Notes: generated from the letters alone by a model not told the origin. A stretch of DNA of 6,595 nucleotides from Treponema sp. (GCA_003455655.1 DMQP01000234.1:1-6595), one strand, 5' to 3'; positions 1 to 6,373 are shown, numbered from the stretch's first letter. Translations and numbers: made by a program.

Positions 1-110
1 ACTTTGGGATCAACTTTTACAGCAAAAACTTTTTTAAACAAACCGAGCAAAAGTCCCAGTACGAATGACAGAACAAGTGCCACTTCAATTGTATGAATTA
101 TTACCTGCAT
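1..110 (-). CDS. rnfB: Electron transport complex subunit RnfB, N-terminal fragment (cut by window edge)
   Basis: Only the first 36 codons are in the window; the gene continues past position 1. The start ATG is the complement of 108-110. It is preceded by a strong Shine-Dalgarno (TAGGAGG) that overlaps the rnfA stop codon, leaving a gap of just 10 bases. The visible protein opens with one hydrophobic helix (about residues 3-24, VALVLSFVLGLLLG-like), then FKKVFAVKVDPK. This matches the usual RnfB start: a single membrane anchor followed by a basic stretch and a VDP-type motif just before the Fe-S region. In the family, RnfB carries several iron-sulfur clusters and accepts electrons from reduced ferredoxin at the cytoplasmic face. 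Those cysteines lie outside the window, so the call rests on the anchor, the VDPK motif and the position as last gene of a C-D-G-E-A-B operon. Confidence 0.85.
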   Translation of the reverse strand, partial: MQVIIHTIEVALVLSFVLGLLLGLFKKVFAVKVDPK

Positions 111-120
111 GTTCCGCCTC

Positions 121-699
121 CTATTTAATAAGTCCCTTAAAGCCAAGGAAAGCAAGACTTAATAGACCTGCTGCTACATACAAAATGGGTGTTCCCTTAA
201 ATGCATGAGGTACATCGGCAGTTTTCAGTTTTGAACGAACTCCCGACATAATGACCATGCTGAGCAAAAATCCCATAGCACTTCCCAAGGCATAGACAAG
301 ACTCTGTCCGTAGTTGTAGCTGTACTTAAAGCAGTTGATAGTAATTGCAAGTACTGCACAGTTTGTGGTAATAAGTGACAAATAAATTCCCATTGATGAA
401 TACAAACCTGGCGCTGTTTTCTTAAGATAGAATTCTACCAGTTGAACTAAAGAAGCAATAACCAGAATGAATACCAGTGTCTGTAAAAATTCTAGTTCGA
501 AGGGAATCATAATGAATGTGTAGATGGGCCAAGTAACTGCAGTTGCAAGCAAAATAACAAAGGAAGTTGCAAGACCCATGCCTGTTGCTTTTCCTGTTTC
601 ACTTGTCATACCAATAAAAGGACAGATGGCAAGATATTGAATGAAAACTACATTGTCAACTAACATTGACTTCATAAAGATTTTAAGCATGTCGCTCAT
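121..699 (-). CDS. rnfA: Electron transport complex membrane subunit RnfA
   Basis: Integral membrane subunit of the Rnf ferredoxin:NAD+ oxidoreductase, 192 residues, the usual length. About six hydrophobic helices are visible (near residues 13-30, 37-62, 70-91, 101-122, 133-152 and 170-190). Family landmarks are LAICPFIGM (Cys26) and LITTNCAVLA (Cys114), which occur in inversely oriented half-repeats. In characterised Rnf/Nqr complexes, equivalent Cys of RnfA and RnfE hold an iron-sulfur cluster inside the membrane. The C-terminal stretch SGVRSKLKTADVPHAFKGTP is also typical of RnfA, which separates it from its paralogue RnfE. The start ATG overlaps the rnfE stop as ATGA, with an upstream AGGGGGC acting as ribosome site, so translation is probably coupled. 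The stop is followed immediately by rnfB. The product is homologous to NqrE, but the neighbours make this Rnf rather than Nqr. Confidence 0.96.
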   Translation of the reverse strand: MSDMLKIFMKSMLVDNVVFIQYLAICPFIGMTSETGKATGMGLATSFVILLATAVTWPIYTFIMIPFELEFLQTLVFILVIASLVQLVEFYLKKTAPGLYSSMGIYLSLITTNCAVLAITINCFKYSYNYGQSLVYALGSAMGFLLSMVIMSGVRSKLKTADVPHAFKGTPILYVAAGLLSLAFLGFKGLIK

Positions 700-1313
700 T
701 TGCTTGCCCCCTGTGCATTTTTAATTGCCTGCATAACAGCTCCCAGTATACCAAAGACTATGAATCCTCCCGGTGCACTGTTTAAAATTCCAATGCAATA
801 TGCTTCGGGAATAATGCTTAGTTTAAGTGCTGTTCCTGCAAGAATAGTTCCTGCTCCTAACAGTTCTCGAATAAGTGAAATGAGTATGAGAACAAAAGTG
901 TAGCCCAGTCCCATTCCCAGTGCATCTAAGAGAGAGTCGCCAACTGTATTTTTTGATGCAAAGGCTTCTACGCGTCCCATGATGATACAGTTAACAACAA
1001 TGAGGGGAAGAAATACGCCCAGCGAATCGTACAGTGAAGGAACATAAGCCTGTAGTACCATTTGAACAATAGTGGTAAAGGCTGCAATTATTGTAATAAA
1101 GACTGGAAGACGAACTGCTTGCGGAATGTGTTTTCTAAAGACGCTTATAACCAGTTCACTCATAAACAGAACAAAGGTCATGCTCATGCCCATGCCCAAA
1201 CCGTTGAACACTTGGGTGGTAATGCCCAAAGATGAACACAAACCTATGTTAAGTACTAAAAGTGGATTTTCGCGAACGAATCCGTTGGTAAAGATAGAAA
1301 GTTTTCTGTTCAT
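696..1313 (-). CDS. rnfE: Electron transport complex membrane subunit RnfE
   Basis: Integral membrane subunit of Rnf and paralogue of RnfA, 205 residues (usual length). It begins with a short cytoplasmic segment ending in RENPLLVLNIGLCSSLGITT, then about six helices (near 17-30, 37-60, 68-90, 98-113, 130-149 and 175-196). Signature pieces are NGLGMG (37-42), IVVNCIIMGRVEAFASKN (105-122) and the closing APGGFIVFGILGA. Cys26 and Cys109 match the pair that, with those of RnfA, is known to ligate a membrane-embedded iron-sulfur cluster. The residue after Cys26 is Ser, where many RnfE proteins have Pro as I recall the family. The start codon overlaps the rnfG stop as TAATG, with GGAGG seven bases upstream. 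The stop overlaps the rnfA start as ATGA. The alternative name would be NqrD, rejected because the operon encodes RnfC and RnfB. Confidence 0.96.
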   Translation of the reverse strand: MNRKLSIFTNGFVRENPLLVLNIGLCSSLGITTQVFNGLGMGMSMTFVLFMSELVISVFRKHIPQAVRLPVFITIIAAFTTIVQMVLQAYVPSLYDSLGVFLPLIVVNCIIMGRVEAFASKNTVGDSLLDALGMGLGYTFVLILISLIRELLGAGTILAGTALKLSIIPEAYCIGILNSAPGGFIVFGILGAVMQAIKNAQGASK

Positions 1314-1918
1314 TACTGAACCTCCGCATTGTCTGCATAAGAAGCAAAGACACTCATGATTGCTTCAGTTGCAGCAGTAAGTAATTCTGCCGCTCCATTT
1401 GAAGTAATGGTTGCACCACTGATTGCATCGAAAGTACGACCTGCGAAAAATCCGTCATGTACATCTTTTCCTTCAAACTGTTCGTAAAATGTTTTTCCGT
1501 TTGCAAGATGGAAGGTTGGGTCACTTGCTTTTTGACCAAAGCCAGGTGTGTCTGTGTTTACAAGATACCGAACTCCAGTAATAGTTCCATCTGTTTTTAT
1601 TCCTACCATAATGGTTGAAGTGTCGTAAGTAGGACCTGTAACTTGAGCAACGGCACCAACAATTTTTCCATCTTTATAGGCAAGACGCAGTGCATCTATA
1701 GTTACATTGCCGTTTGATTCAACGACTGTTCGCTCTGGAATTTGGAAAGAGTCTGCCTGAGCAAAAACTGCACGCATTGCTTCGTTAGCTTTGCGTTCTT
1801 GATTTTGTTTTATGACAGGAGAAGTAATGTTGTTTACGACTGCAAGAACAGTACATGCTGCAACCGCATAAGCTGCCAGTATAAGGCCGAGTTTTATCAT
1901 TGACCATGCGTTTTTCAT
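1313..1918 (-). CDS. rnfG: Electron transport complex flavoprotein subunit RnfG (covalent FMN)
   Basis: Extracytoplasmic FMN-binding subunit of Rnf, 201 residues. One N-terminal membrane helix (about 9-29) anchors the protein, and the rest forms a soluble FMN_bind domain on the outer side of the cytoplasmic membrane. The family motif NTDTPGFGQKASDP lies at 121-134. The flavinylation motif DAISGAT lies at 164-170 and fits the known ApbE acceptor pattern Dxx(s/t)gAT, so Thr170 is the predicted phosphoester-linked FMN site. No apbE flavin transferase gene is in the window and it must be elsewhere. The start overlaps the rnfD stop as ATGA and is preceded by GGAGGAGACTAA, a good ribosome site. The end overlaps the rnfE start by one base. 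NqrC is the distant homologue; the shorter length and context favour RnfG. Confidence 0.95.
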   Translation of the reverse strand: MKNAWSMIKLGLILAAYAVAACTVLAVVNNITSPVIKQNQERKANEAMRAVFAQADSFQIPERTVVESNGNVTIDALRLAYKDGKIVGAVAQVTGPTYDTSTIMVGIKTDGTITGVRYLVNTDTPGFGQKASDPTFHLANGKTFYEQFEGKDVHDGFFAGRTFDAISGATITSNGAAELLTAATEAIMSVFASYADNAEVQ

Positions 1919-2973
1919 TTAGTCTCCTCCGTTTTAGCCTGAGCTACATTAAATTCCTGAACAAGAACTTTTGGCTGAGGGCGACGTAGTGCTTTTTTGC
2001 CGTAACCGTATTTGCGTACGGTCAGTTTATTCAAGAAAGGAGCTACTGCATTCATAATCAAAATGCTAAACATAACGCCTTCGGGGTAACCGCCAAACTG
2101 TCTGATAAGGAAAGTAATAAGTCCACAACCAAAGCCAAAGACAAGGCGTCCTGGTTTTGTTACCGGAGTTGTTGCGTAGTCAGTAACCATAAAGGTTGCT
2201 CCAAAAAGAAGACCGCCTGTGCAGAGTGCAAGGGCAACCGAAGTAAGCGATTGCATTACATTCTGTCCTGCCACTAAACTTGCAATGAATGTTCCTGCGG
2301 CAACAGTGGCTACCATAGCAAGGGGAGCACGCCAGTCAATGATGTGTGCAAGAAGTAAAAAGCAGAAAGAAATAAGCAGCAGTAAAGCAGATGTTTCTCC
2401 AATACAGCCAGCTTGGTTTCCAATAAAGAGTTGCCACAAATTGTCATTTGTTACAGCAAAAGTTCCAGCTTTTATTGAACTAAGTACTGTTGCAGAACTA
2501 ACAGCGTCTACGACTGAATTTGCGGGAGTAACCCATGACGCACCCATAACTCCTGCAAAAGAAATAACTAAAAATCCGCGACCAGTAAGGGCAGGGTTAA
2601 AAGTGTTTTGTCCTAATCCACCGAATAAACCTTTTCCTACAATGACTGCAACTGCTGCTCCTAAAATGGTCATCCACACAGGAATGCTTGGAGGTAAAAC
2701 TAAGGCAAAGAGAACGCCTGTAACTGCTGCAGAAAGATCGTAAATACGAATCTTCTTTTTTGTTACCAATTGGAACAAAGCTTCAAAAGCTACTGCGCTT
2801 GCCACTGCAACTAAAATAGTTACCAGTGCCTGTAGTCCATAGAGCATAACTCCATACACACATTCTGGTAGGGTTGCAAAAAGAACCGTTGCCATAATGT
2901 ACTGAGTCTTCATCTTTGCGCTAAAGTGCGGACTTGAAGACAAAAAGATTTCATTTTGTTTTGCGTCACTCAT
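1915..2973 (-). CDS. rnfD: Electron transport complex membrane flavoprotein RnfD
   Basis: Polytopic membrane subunit of Rnf (NqrB/RnfD family), 352 residues. The N-terminus LSSSPHFSAKMKTQYIM is typical of RnfD. It is followed by about nine hydrophobic helices (near 24-43, 47-66, 78-94, 96-114, 190-212, 216-236, 243-265, 276-292 and 298-315). Family landmarks are GKGLFGGLGQNTFNPALTGR (113-132), IDWRAPLA (212-219), FMVTDYATTPVT (261-272) and the RQFGGYPEGVMFSILIMNA region (291-309). The candidate covalent FMN site is DAVSSAT at 156-162 (Thr162), which has Ser where the usual motif has Gly. RnfD is thought to form part of the ion path. The ATGA overlap with rnfC and the very strong GGAAGGAGGT eight bases before the ATG fix the start and predict efficient coupled translation. 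The last 30 residues are a charged cytoplasmic tail. Confidence 0.96.
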   Translation of the reverse strand: MSDAKQNEIFLSSSPHFSAKMKTQYIMATVLFATLPECVYGVMLYGLQALVTILVAVASAVAFEALFQLVTKKKIRIYDLSAAVTGVLFALVLPPSIPVWMTILGAAVAVIVGKGLFGGLGQNTFNPALTGRGFLVISFAGVMGASWVTPANSVVDAVSSATVLSSIKAGTFAVTNDNLWQLFIGNQAGCIGETSALLLLISFCFLLLAHIIDWRAPLAMVATVAAGTFIASLVAGQNVMQSLTSVALALCTGGLLFGATFMVTDYATTPVTKPGRLVFGFGCGLITFLIRQFGGYPEGVMFSILIMNAVAPFLNKLTVRKYGYGKKALRRPQPKVLVQEFNVAQAKTEETK

Positions 2974-4331
2974 TTTGTACCTCCTTCCGCCTTTTGTGCT
3001 TTTGCTTTTTCTGCAGCCATTTGTGCACGAACTTTGTTTTTACCCAAACGAATGCGCTGAACTAAACGAACACTTGCCGGACAGACGTATGCACAAGAAC
3101 CACATTCAATACAATCCATAAGACCGTAGTATTTTGCTTCGTCAAGATTGTCTGCCTTTAGTTCTTTTACCATCATGACAGGAGTTAAGTGCATGGGGCA
3201 AACAGTAAGACATGAACCACAGTTAATACAGGGGTCTTCGTCGGTAAGGTATGTTTCTTTTTTTGTAAGGAAGAGAACTCCGCTTGTTCCTTTTGCTACA
3301 GGGAAGTTTGCATTTGTCATTGCAAAGCCCATCATAGGACCGCCAGAAATTATTTTTGCACAGTCACCTTCTTTGAGAGTAAATACATCTGGAATAAGGT
3401 CGCCTACTACGGTTCCTACAGGTACGCGAATGTTGCAAGGTTTTTCACAAGCGCCGCCACTTATGGTAAGAGCACGTTCAATGAGTGGCTTTCCCAAACG
3501 GAATGCATCGCTTATAGCACAGGCTGTTCCTACATTTGTAATGACAGCTCCTACATCTGCAGGAAGTTTGCCAGCAGGAATTTCTACACCCAAAACTGCC
3601 TGTACAAGATTTTTTTCTCCACCCTGAGGATACTTTGTTTTAACACGAACAATAGAAATATCATCATCGTACTGTTTGTTATGAATTGCTTCTTGAAGTG
3701 TAGGAATGATGTAATCTTTATTTGTTTCGATTGCAATAATGCCGTGAGCTCCAGTAAGTTTAAGTTCAATGGCAAGACCGTCAATTACTTTTTCGCTCAT
3801 TTCTTGAAGTGTGCGTTCATCTACGGTAAGGTAGGGTTCACATTCTGCGGCGTTTAAAAGCACATAGTCAATTTCTTTGTCTTTAGGTGGATTCAGTTTT
3901 ACATGAGTGGGAAAGGAAGCTCCTCCCATACCCACAATACCTGCTTCCTTTATGCGAGCAAGTGCTTCTTCTGTTTCACAAGTAAAAGGATCAAGCGGTG
4001 GCATGTAGTCGGTTCTGTCTGAATCATCTGCTTGAATAACAATGCAAGAAACTTCAACATTTGCGGTAACCATAAAGTTTTGGATTTTTTTAACAGTACC
4101 TGCAATGGAAGCGTGTACAGGAGCAGACATGAATGCATCACTTGCTGCAATTTTTTGACCCTTTGCAACAGAGTCACCAACTTTTACCAGCGGAACATTT
4201 GGTGCTCCACCCATAGTAACCGGAATGGTTACTGTCTTTGTAGAAGGAAATACATCAGTAATAGGACAGTTCTGACTTAATTCCTTTCTTTCTGCGGGAT
4301 GAATTCCCCCTTTGAATGTGTGCGTTTTCAT
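2970..4331 (-). CDS. rnfC: Electron transport complex NADH/FMN/4Fe-4S subunit RnfC
   Basis: First gene of the rnf operon: the peripheral cytoplasmic subunit that exchanges electrons with NAD(H), 453 residues. This is the compact form; RnfC of many proteobacteria has a much longer repetitive C-terminus. Order of parts: the N-terminal FKGGIHPAERKELS signature; a barrel-sandwich (biotinyl-like) segment about 45-85 (KVGDSVAKGQ...APVHASIAGTV); a Nqo1-like FMN/NADH domain with GMGGASFPTHVK (134-145), NAAECEPY (160-167) and YPQGGEK (234-240); an SLBB-like part about 290-345; and two 4Fe-4S motifs, Cys368-371-374-378 and Cys407-410-413-417. A Lys/Ala-rich tail of about 24 residues ends the protein. 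The ATG at 4331 is chosen because it starts the conserved MKTHTFKGGIHP. No Shine-Dalgarno precedes it; instead a TGCTATAAT extended -10 places the transcript start on the ATG itself. The stop overlaps rnfD as ATGA. Confidence 0.97.
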   Translation of the reverse strand: MKTHTFKGGIHPAERKELSQNCPITDVFPSTKTVTIPVTMGGAPNVPLVKVGDSVAKGQKIAASDAFMSAPVHASIAGTVKKIQNFMVTANVEVSCIVIQADDSDRTDYMPPLDPFTCETEEALARIKEAGIVGMGGASFPTHVKLNPPKDKEIDYVLLNAAECEPYLTVDERTLQEMSEKVIDGLAIELKLTGAHGIIAIETNKDYIIPTLQEAIHNKQYDDDISIVRVKTKYPQGGEKNLVQAVLGVEIPAGKLPADVGAVITNVGTACAISDAFRLGKPLIERALTISGGACEKPCNIRVPVGTVVGDLIPDVFTLKEGDCAKIISGGPMMGFAMTNANFPVAKGTSGVLFLTKKETYLTDEDPCINCGSCLTVCPMHLTPVMMVKELKADNLDEAKYYGLMDCIECGSCAYVCPASVRLVQRIRLGKNKVRAQMAAEKAKAQKAEGGTK

Positions 4332-4366
4332 TCGTATATTATAGCATGAAATGTGATTATATGCTA
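4331..4366 (-). promoter_or_regulatory. Predicted leaderless extended -10 promoter of the rnf operon
   Basis: Read on the minus strand, the sequence TGCTATAAT contains a perfect TATAAT (complement of 4338-4343) with the TG of an extended -10 one base upstream. Counting seven bases downstream of the hexamer gives 4331, the A of the rnfC ATG. No purine-rich ribosome site lies between (ATACGA only). At 17-base spacing the -35 hexamer would be TAGCAT (complement of 4361-4366), a poor match to TTGACA, as is often tolerated with extended -10 elements. The placement is read directly from sequence; promoter activity and leaderless translation are inferred. Confidence 0.65.
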
Positions 4367-4370
4367 GAAT
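4338..4370. repeat. Inverted repeat spanning the rnfC/capA divergent promoters
   Basis: The left arm ATTATAGCAT (4338-4347) and right arm ATGCTAGAAT (4361-4370) are reverse complements with one mismatch, separated by 13 bases (GAAATGTGATTAT). Each arm contains the extended -10 element of one of the two divergent genes. At 17-base spacing each arm also supplies the -35 position of the opposite promoter, so RNA polymerase should be unable to occupy both. The symmetry may be purely promoter-driven, or it may be an operator for an unknown regulator. Confidence 0.7.
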
Positions 4371-4377
4371 GACGACA
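4342..4377 (+). promoter_or_regulatory. Predicted leaderless extended -10 promoter of the capA-like gene
   Basis: TGCTAGAAT at 4362-4370 is an extended -10 (hexamer TAGAAT, one mismatch to TATAAT). The position seven bases past the hexamer is 4377, the A of the capA ATG. The bases between (GACGAC) offer no Shine-Dalgarno. At 17-base spacing the -35 would be TAGCAT (4342-4347), weak and identical to the one predicted for the rnf promoter. An in-frame TAG (4365-4367) lies inside the hexamer, so translation cannot begin further upstream. Confidence 0.6.
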
Positions 4378-5864
4378 TGAAGTTTGAAAAGAAAAAGGTT
4401 ATATTTATTTCGGCTGCGGCTGCTCTTTTTGTTTTGTTTTTAACTTTTTTTATAGTTCGTTTGTGCATTCCCCGAGTGCGTTATGAAGTTCGTCTAGCAG
4501 ATGCTCTGTATGAACAGTATGTTACTGAAGAAAATACAAAAGAACTTCCCTTTGTTCTTCTTCCTGAAAGTGAAGCGTCTGTTGCCACAGGTTCATTTTT
4601 TGCAACAGCTGGGGTAACCGTTGCTTCAATCAGAATAGAAAATAATCTTACGCTGCTTCCTCAACAGACAGATGAAAACGAGATTTGCTATCCGCTTTCA
4701 GAACGAGCTATTCTTCCTTGTGTTCCTGCCGATTTTTCTTCCAAAGCTATGTCGGTGTTAGACCCCAAACTGCAGCTTTCTTTTTGTGATGATTCTGACA
4801 TTCCTGAGGGCTGGCGTGCTTTGCCTGTTGATGGTCATTATGCCGGAGAAGAAGACTATGTGCTTTCTGTAACTAAAAGTGCTGTGGTAAAAGTTTTTGT
4901 TCATCAGGAAAAAATAGAAAAAGCACTTTTGTCTTGGTGTGAAAAAACATTTGTCTTTGAAGAAAACGCACTCTCTTATAGTTCAGCAAAAGGTCCAATG
5001 TTTATTGCAAGTGTTGGTGATATAATGGTTGCTCGCGGTGCTCAAGAAATTCTAATGAACTATAATGATGGACTTGAACGCGTCTTTGGAACAACACTTC
5101 CTCTTTTGCAAAAGAGTGATTTTACTATTGGAAATCTTGAAGGCGTTGTAACTGATTCTTGGAACAATGCGACAAAAACCTATACATTTAAGTTTAAAAA
5201 AGCAGTGCTTCCTTATTTGATGAAAGCAGGTTTTGACTATCTTATGCAAACAAACAATCACTGTTACGATTATGGTGAAAGTGGTTTTAAAGACACGCTC
5301 AAAGCTTTTGCAGAATACAACATTCCTTCTAGCGGAATAGGCTACAATGCAGAAGAAGCGCTCAAATTTTATCACACGACAGTAAAGGGAGTTCCTCTTG
5401 CGGTTATAAGTTGTGGTGCTTTTCCTGTTGAACAGTCAGGTTTCGACGGAAAAAAAACAGCCACTGCAACTGAAACTCGTGCAGGCATTTTGTGGAAGAG
5501 CGATGAACTGTTAGCTCAAGTTCGTAAAGAAAAAGAAGCAGGCAATGTTGTCATAGTAAATGTTCATGGTGGAGAAGAATATCGTTTTGTTCCGTCAAAG
5601 TCTCAGCGAGAGTTTTATGAAGCTTTGTGCGACAATGGAGCGTCTGTTGTTTTTGGAAGTCATCCCCATGTGCTTCAACCAACGGAATGGTACAAAGAAA
5701 GTCTTATTGTGTATTCAATGGGAAACTTTGTCTTTAACGGAATGGACGGTATGTACGGAGCTACTGACAGTGAAGTAGTTCGTGTGGGTTTTTTAGGAAA
5801 TAAAATTGCATATGTTGAACAGTATCCTGCTGTCTTAACTGGTGCAAGCGTCACTTTAAAATAG
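4377..5864 (+). CDS. CapA/PGA_cap family protein, membrane-anchored metallophosphatase fold
   Basis: A 495-residue protein with a basic start (MKFEKKK) and one hydrophobic helix (about 8-30), which predicts an anchor or uncleaved signal with the bulk outside the cytoplasm. Residues about 207-485 are a CapA (PGA_cap) domain with a calcineurin-like metallophosphatase layout: ASVGDIMVAR (211-220), IGNLEG (251-256), QTNNHCYDYG (291-300), VNVHGGEEY (394-402), VFGSHPHV (425-432) and YSMGNFVFNG (446-455). Family members include the poly-gamma-glutamate capsule protein CapA, but most have no known substrate, so a capsule role is only inferred. Residues about 35-205 form a separate N-terminal domain that I could not assign firmly. 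No capB, capC or capD gene is adjacent. The gene is transcribed divergently from rnfC, and its ATG is fixed by an in-frame stop 12 bases upstream. The symbol is withheld because orthology to CapA is uncertain. Confidence 0.9.
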   Translation: MKFEKKKVIFISAAAALFVLFLTFFIVRLCIPRVRYEVRLADALYEQYVTEENTKELPFVLLPESEASVATGSFFATAGVTVASIRIENNLTLLPQQTDENEICYPLSERAILPCVPADFSSKAMSVLDPKLQLSFCDDSDIPEGWRALPVDGHYAGEEDYVLSVTKSAVVKVFVHQEKIEKALLSWCEKTFVFEENALSYSSAKGPMFIASVGDIMVARGAQEILMNYNDGLERVFGTTLPLLQKSDFTIGNLEGVVTDSWNNATKTYTFKFKKAVLPYLMKAGFDYLMQTNNHCYDYGESGFKDTLKAFAEYNIPSSGIGYNAEEALKFYHTTVKGVPLAVISCGAFPVEQSGFDGKKTATATETRAGILWKSDELLAQVRKEKEAGNVVIVNVHGGEEYRFVPSKSQREFYEALCDNGASVVFGSHPHVLQPTEWYKESLIVYSMGNFVFNGMDGMYGATDSEVVRVGFLGNKIAYVEQYPAVLTGASVTLK

Positions 5865-5907
5865 GGCGGTACTTGTAAAAAATTTTGTTTTCGTGTAAGG
5901 TGAGCGC

Positions 5908-6357
5908 ATGAGTTACAATAAATGTTTTACAATGTTAAAGCCTGGAATTCTTAACCGCAGGCTTGTTGGCGAAGTTATTAGTCGCCTTGAACACAAAGGT
6001 CTTAAACTGGTAGGCCTTAAATTGATGCAGATTACTCCCGAACAGGCTGCAAAGCATTATGCTGAACATCAGGAAAAACCCTTCTTTAACGAACTGACCG
6101 ATTACATTACCAGTGGTCCTGTTGTTGCAATGGTATGGCAAGGTGACGACTGTGTTACTTTGGTTCGCAAACTGACTGGTTCAACTAAACCAACTGAAGC
6201 TCTGCCCGGAACTATTCGTGGCGACTTCTGTATGCACACTCAGTGCAATGTTATTCATGCAAGTGACAGCGAAGAAAGTGCAGAAAGAGAAGTAAACCTT
6301 TTCTTCAAACCAGAAGAAATTGTTGACTGGCAAGACGAAGCTTCTCTTTGGTACTAA
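5908..6357 (+). CDS. ndk: Nucleoside diphosphate kinase
   Basis: Cytoplasmic enzyme that moves the gamma-phosphate of ATP to other (deoxy)nucleoside diphosphates through a phosphohistidine, balancing NTP and dNTP pools. It has 149 residues, close to the family norm. The active-site set is complete by comparison with well-studied enzymes: Lys11 (MLKP), Tyr51 (HYAEH), Arg87, Thr93, Arg104 (PGTIRGDF), Asn114, the phospho-acceptor His117 in NVIHASDS, Ser119 and Glu128 (ESAERE). Two departures are seen: KPGIL replaces the common KPDGV/KPDAV (Asp to Gly), and HASD replaces HGSD. Neither alters a catalytic residue. The start is supported by the ribosome site TAAGGTGA (5896-5903) shortly before the ATG. 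The gene begins 43 bases after the capA-like stop on the same strand. I see no clear promoter in that gap, so read-through from capA is likely, though a weak promoter cannot be excluded. Confidence 0.97.
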   Translation: MSYNKCFTMLKPGILNRRLVGEVISRLEHKGLKLVGLKLMQITPEQAAKHYAEHQEKPFFNELTDYITSGPVVAMVWQGDDCVTLVRKLTGSTKPTEALPGTIRGDFCMHTQCNVIHASDSEESAEREVNLFFKPEEIVDWQDEASLWY

Positions 6358-6373
6358 AGTTCGTTCTGTAAAA

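Noticed and set aside
2219..2743. Plus-strand open frame of 174 codons inside rnfD
   Set aside because: It lies wholly antisense to a well-conserved membrane gene, shows no recognisable domain and has a composition expected from the complement of hydrophobic codons.
3148..3627. Plus-strand open frame of 159 codons inside rnfC
   Set aside because: It is antisense to the conserved Fe-S and FMN region of rnfC and has no family resemblance or convincing ribosome site.
1..4331. Na+-pumping NADH:quinone reductase (Nqr) operon instead of Rnf
   Set aside because: RnfC carries two 4Fe-4S motifs and the last gene begins as RnfB, neither of which is present in Nqr; NqrF and NqrA features are absent.
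4351..4357. TGTGA half-site resembling a CRP/FNR-family operator in the promoter spacer
   Set aside because: The matching TCACA or ATCAA half is not present at the proper spacing; the only symmetry is that of the two -10 elements.
5865..5907. Possible separate promoter for ndk in the gap after the capA-like gene
   Set aside because: The stretch is A/T-rich, but I find no hexamer pair or extended -10 good enough to call; only the ribosome site is clear.
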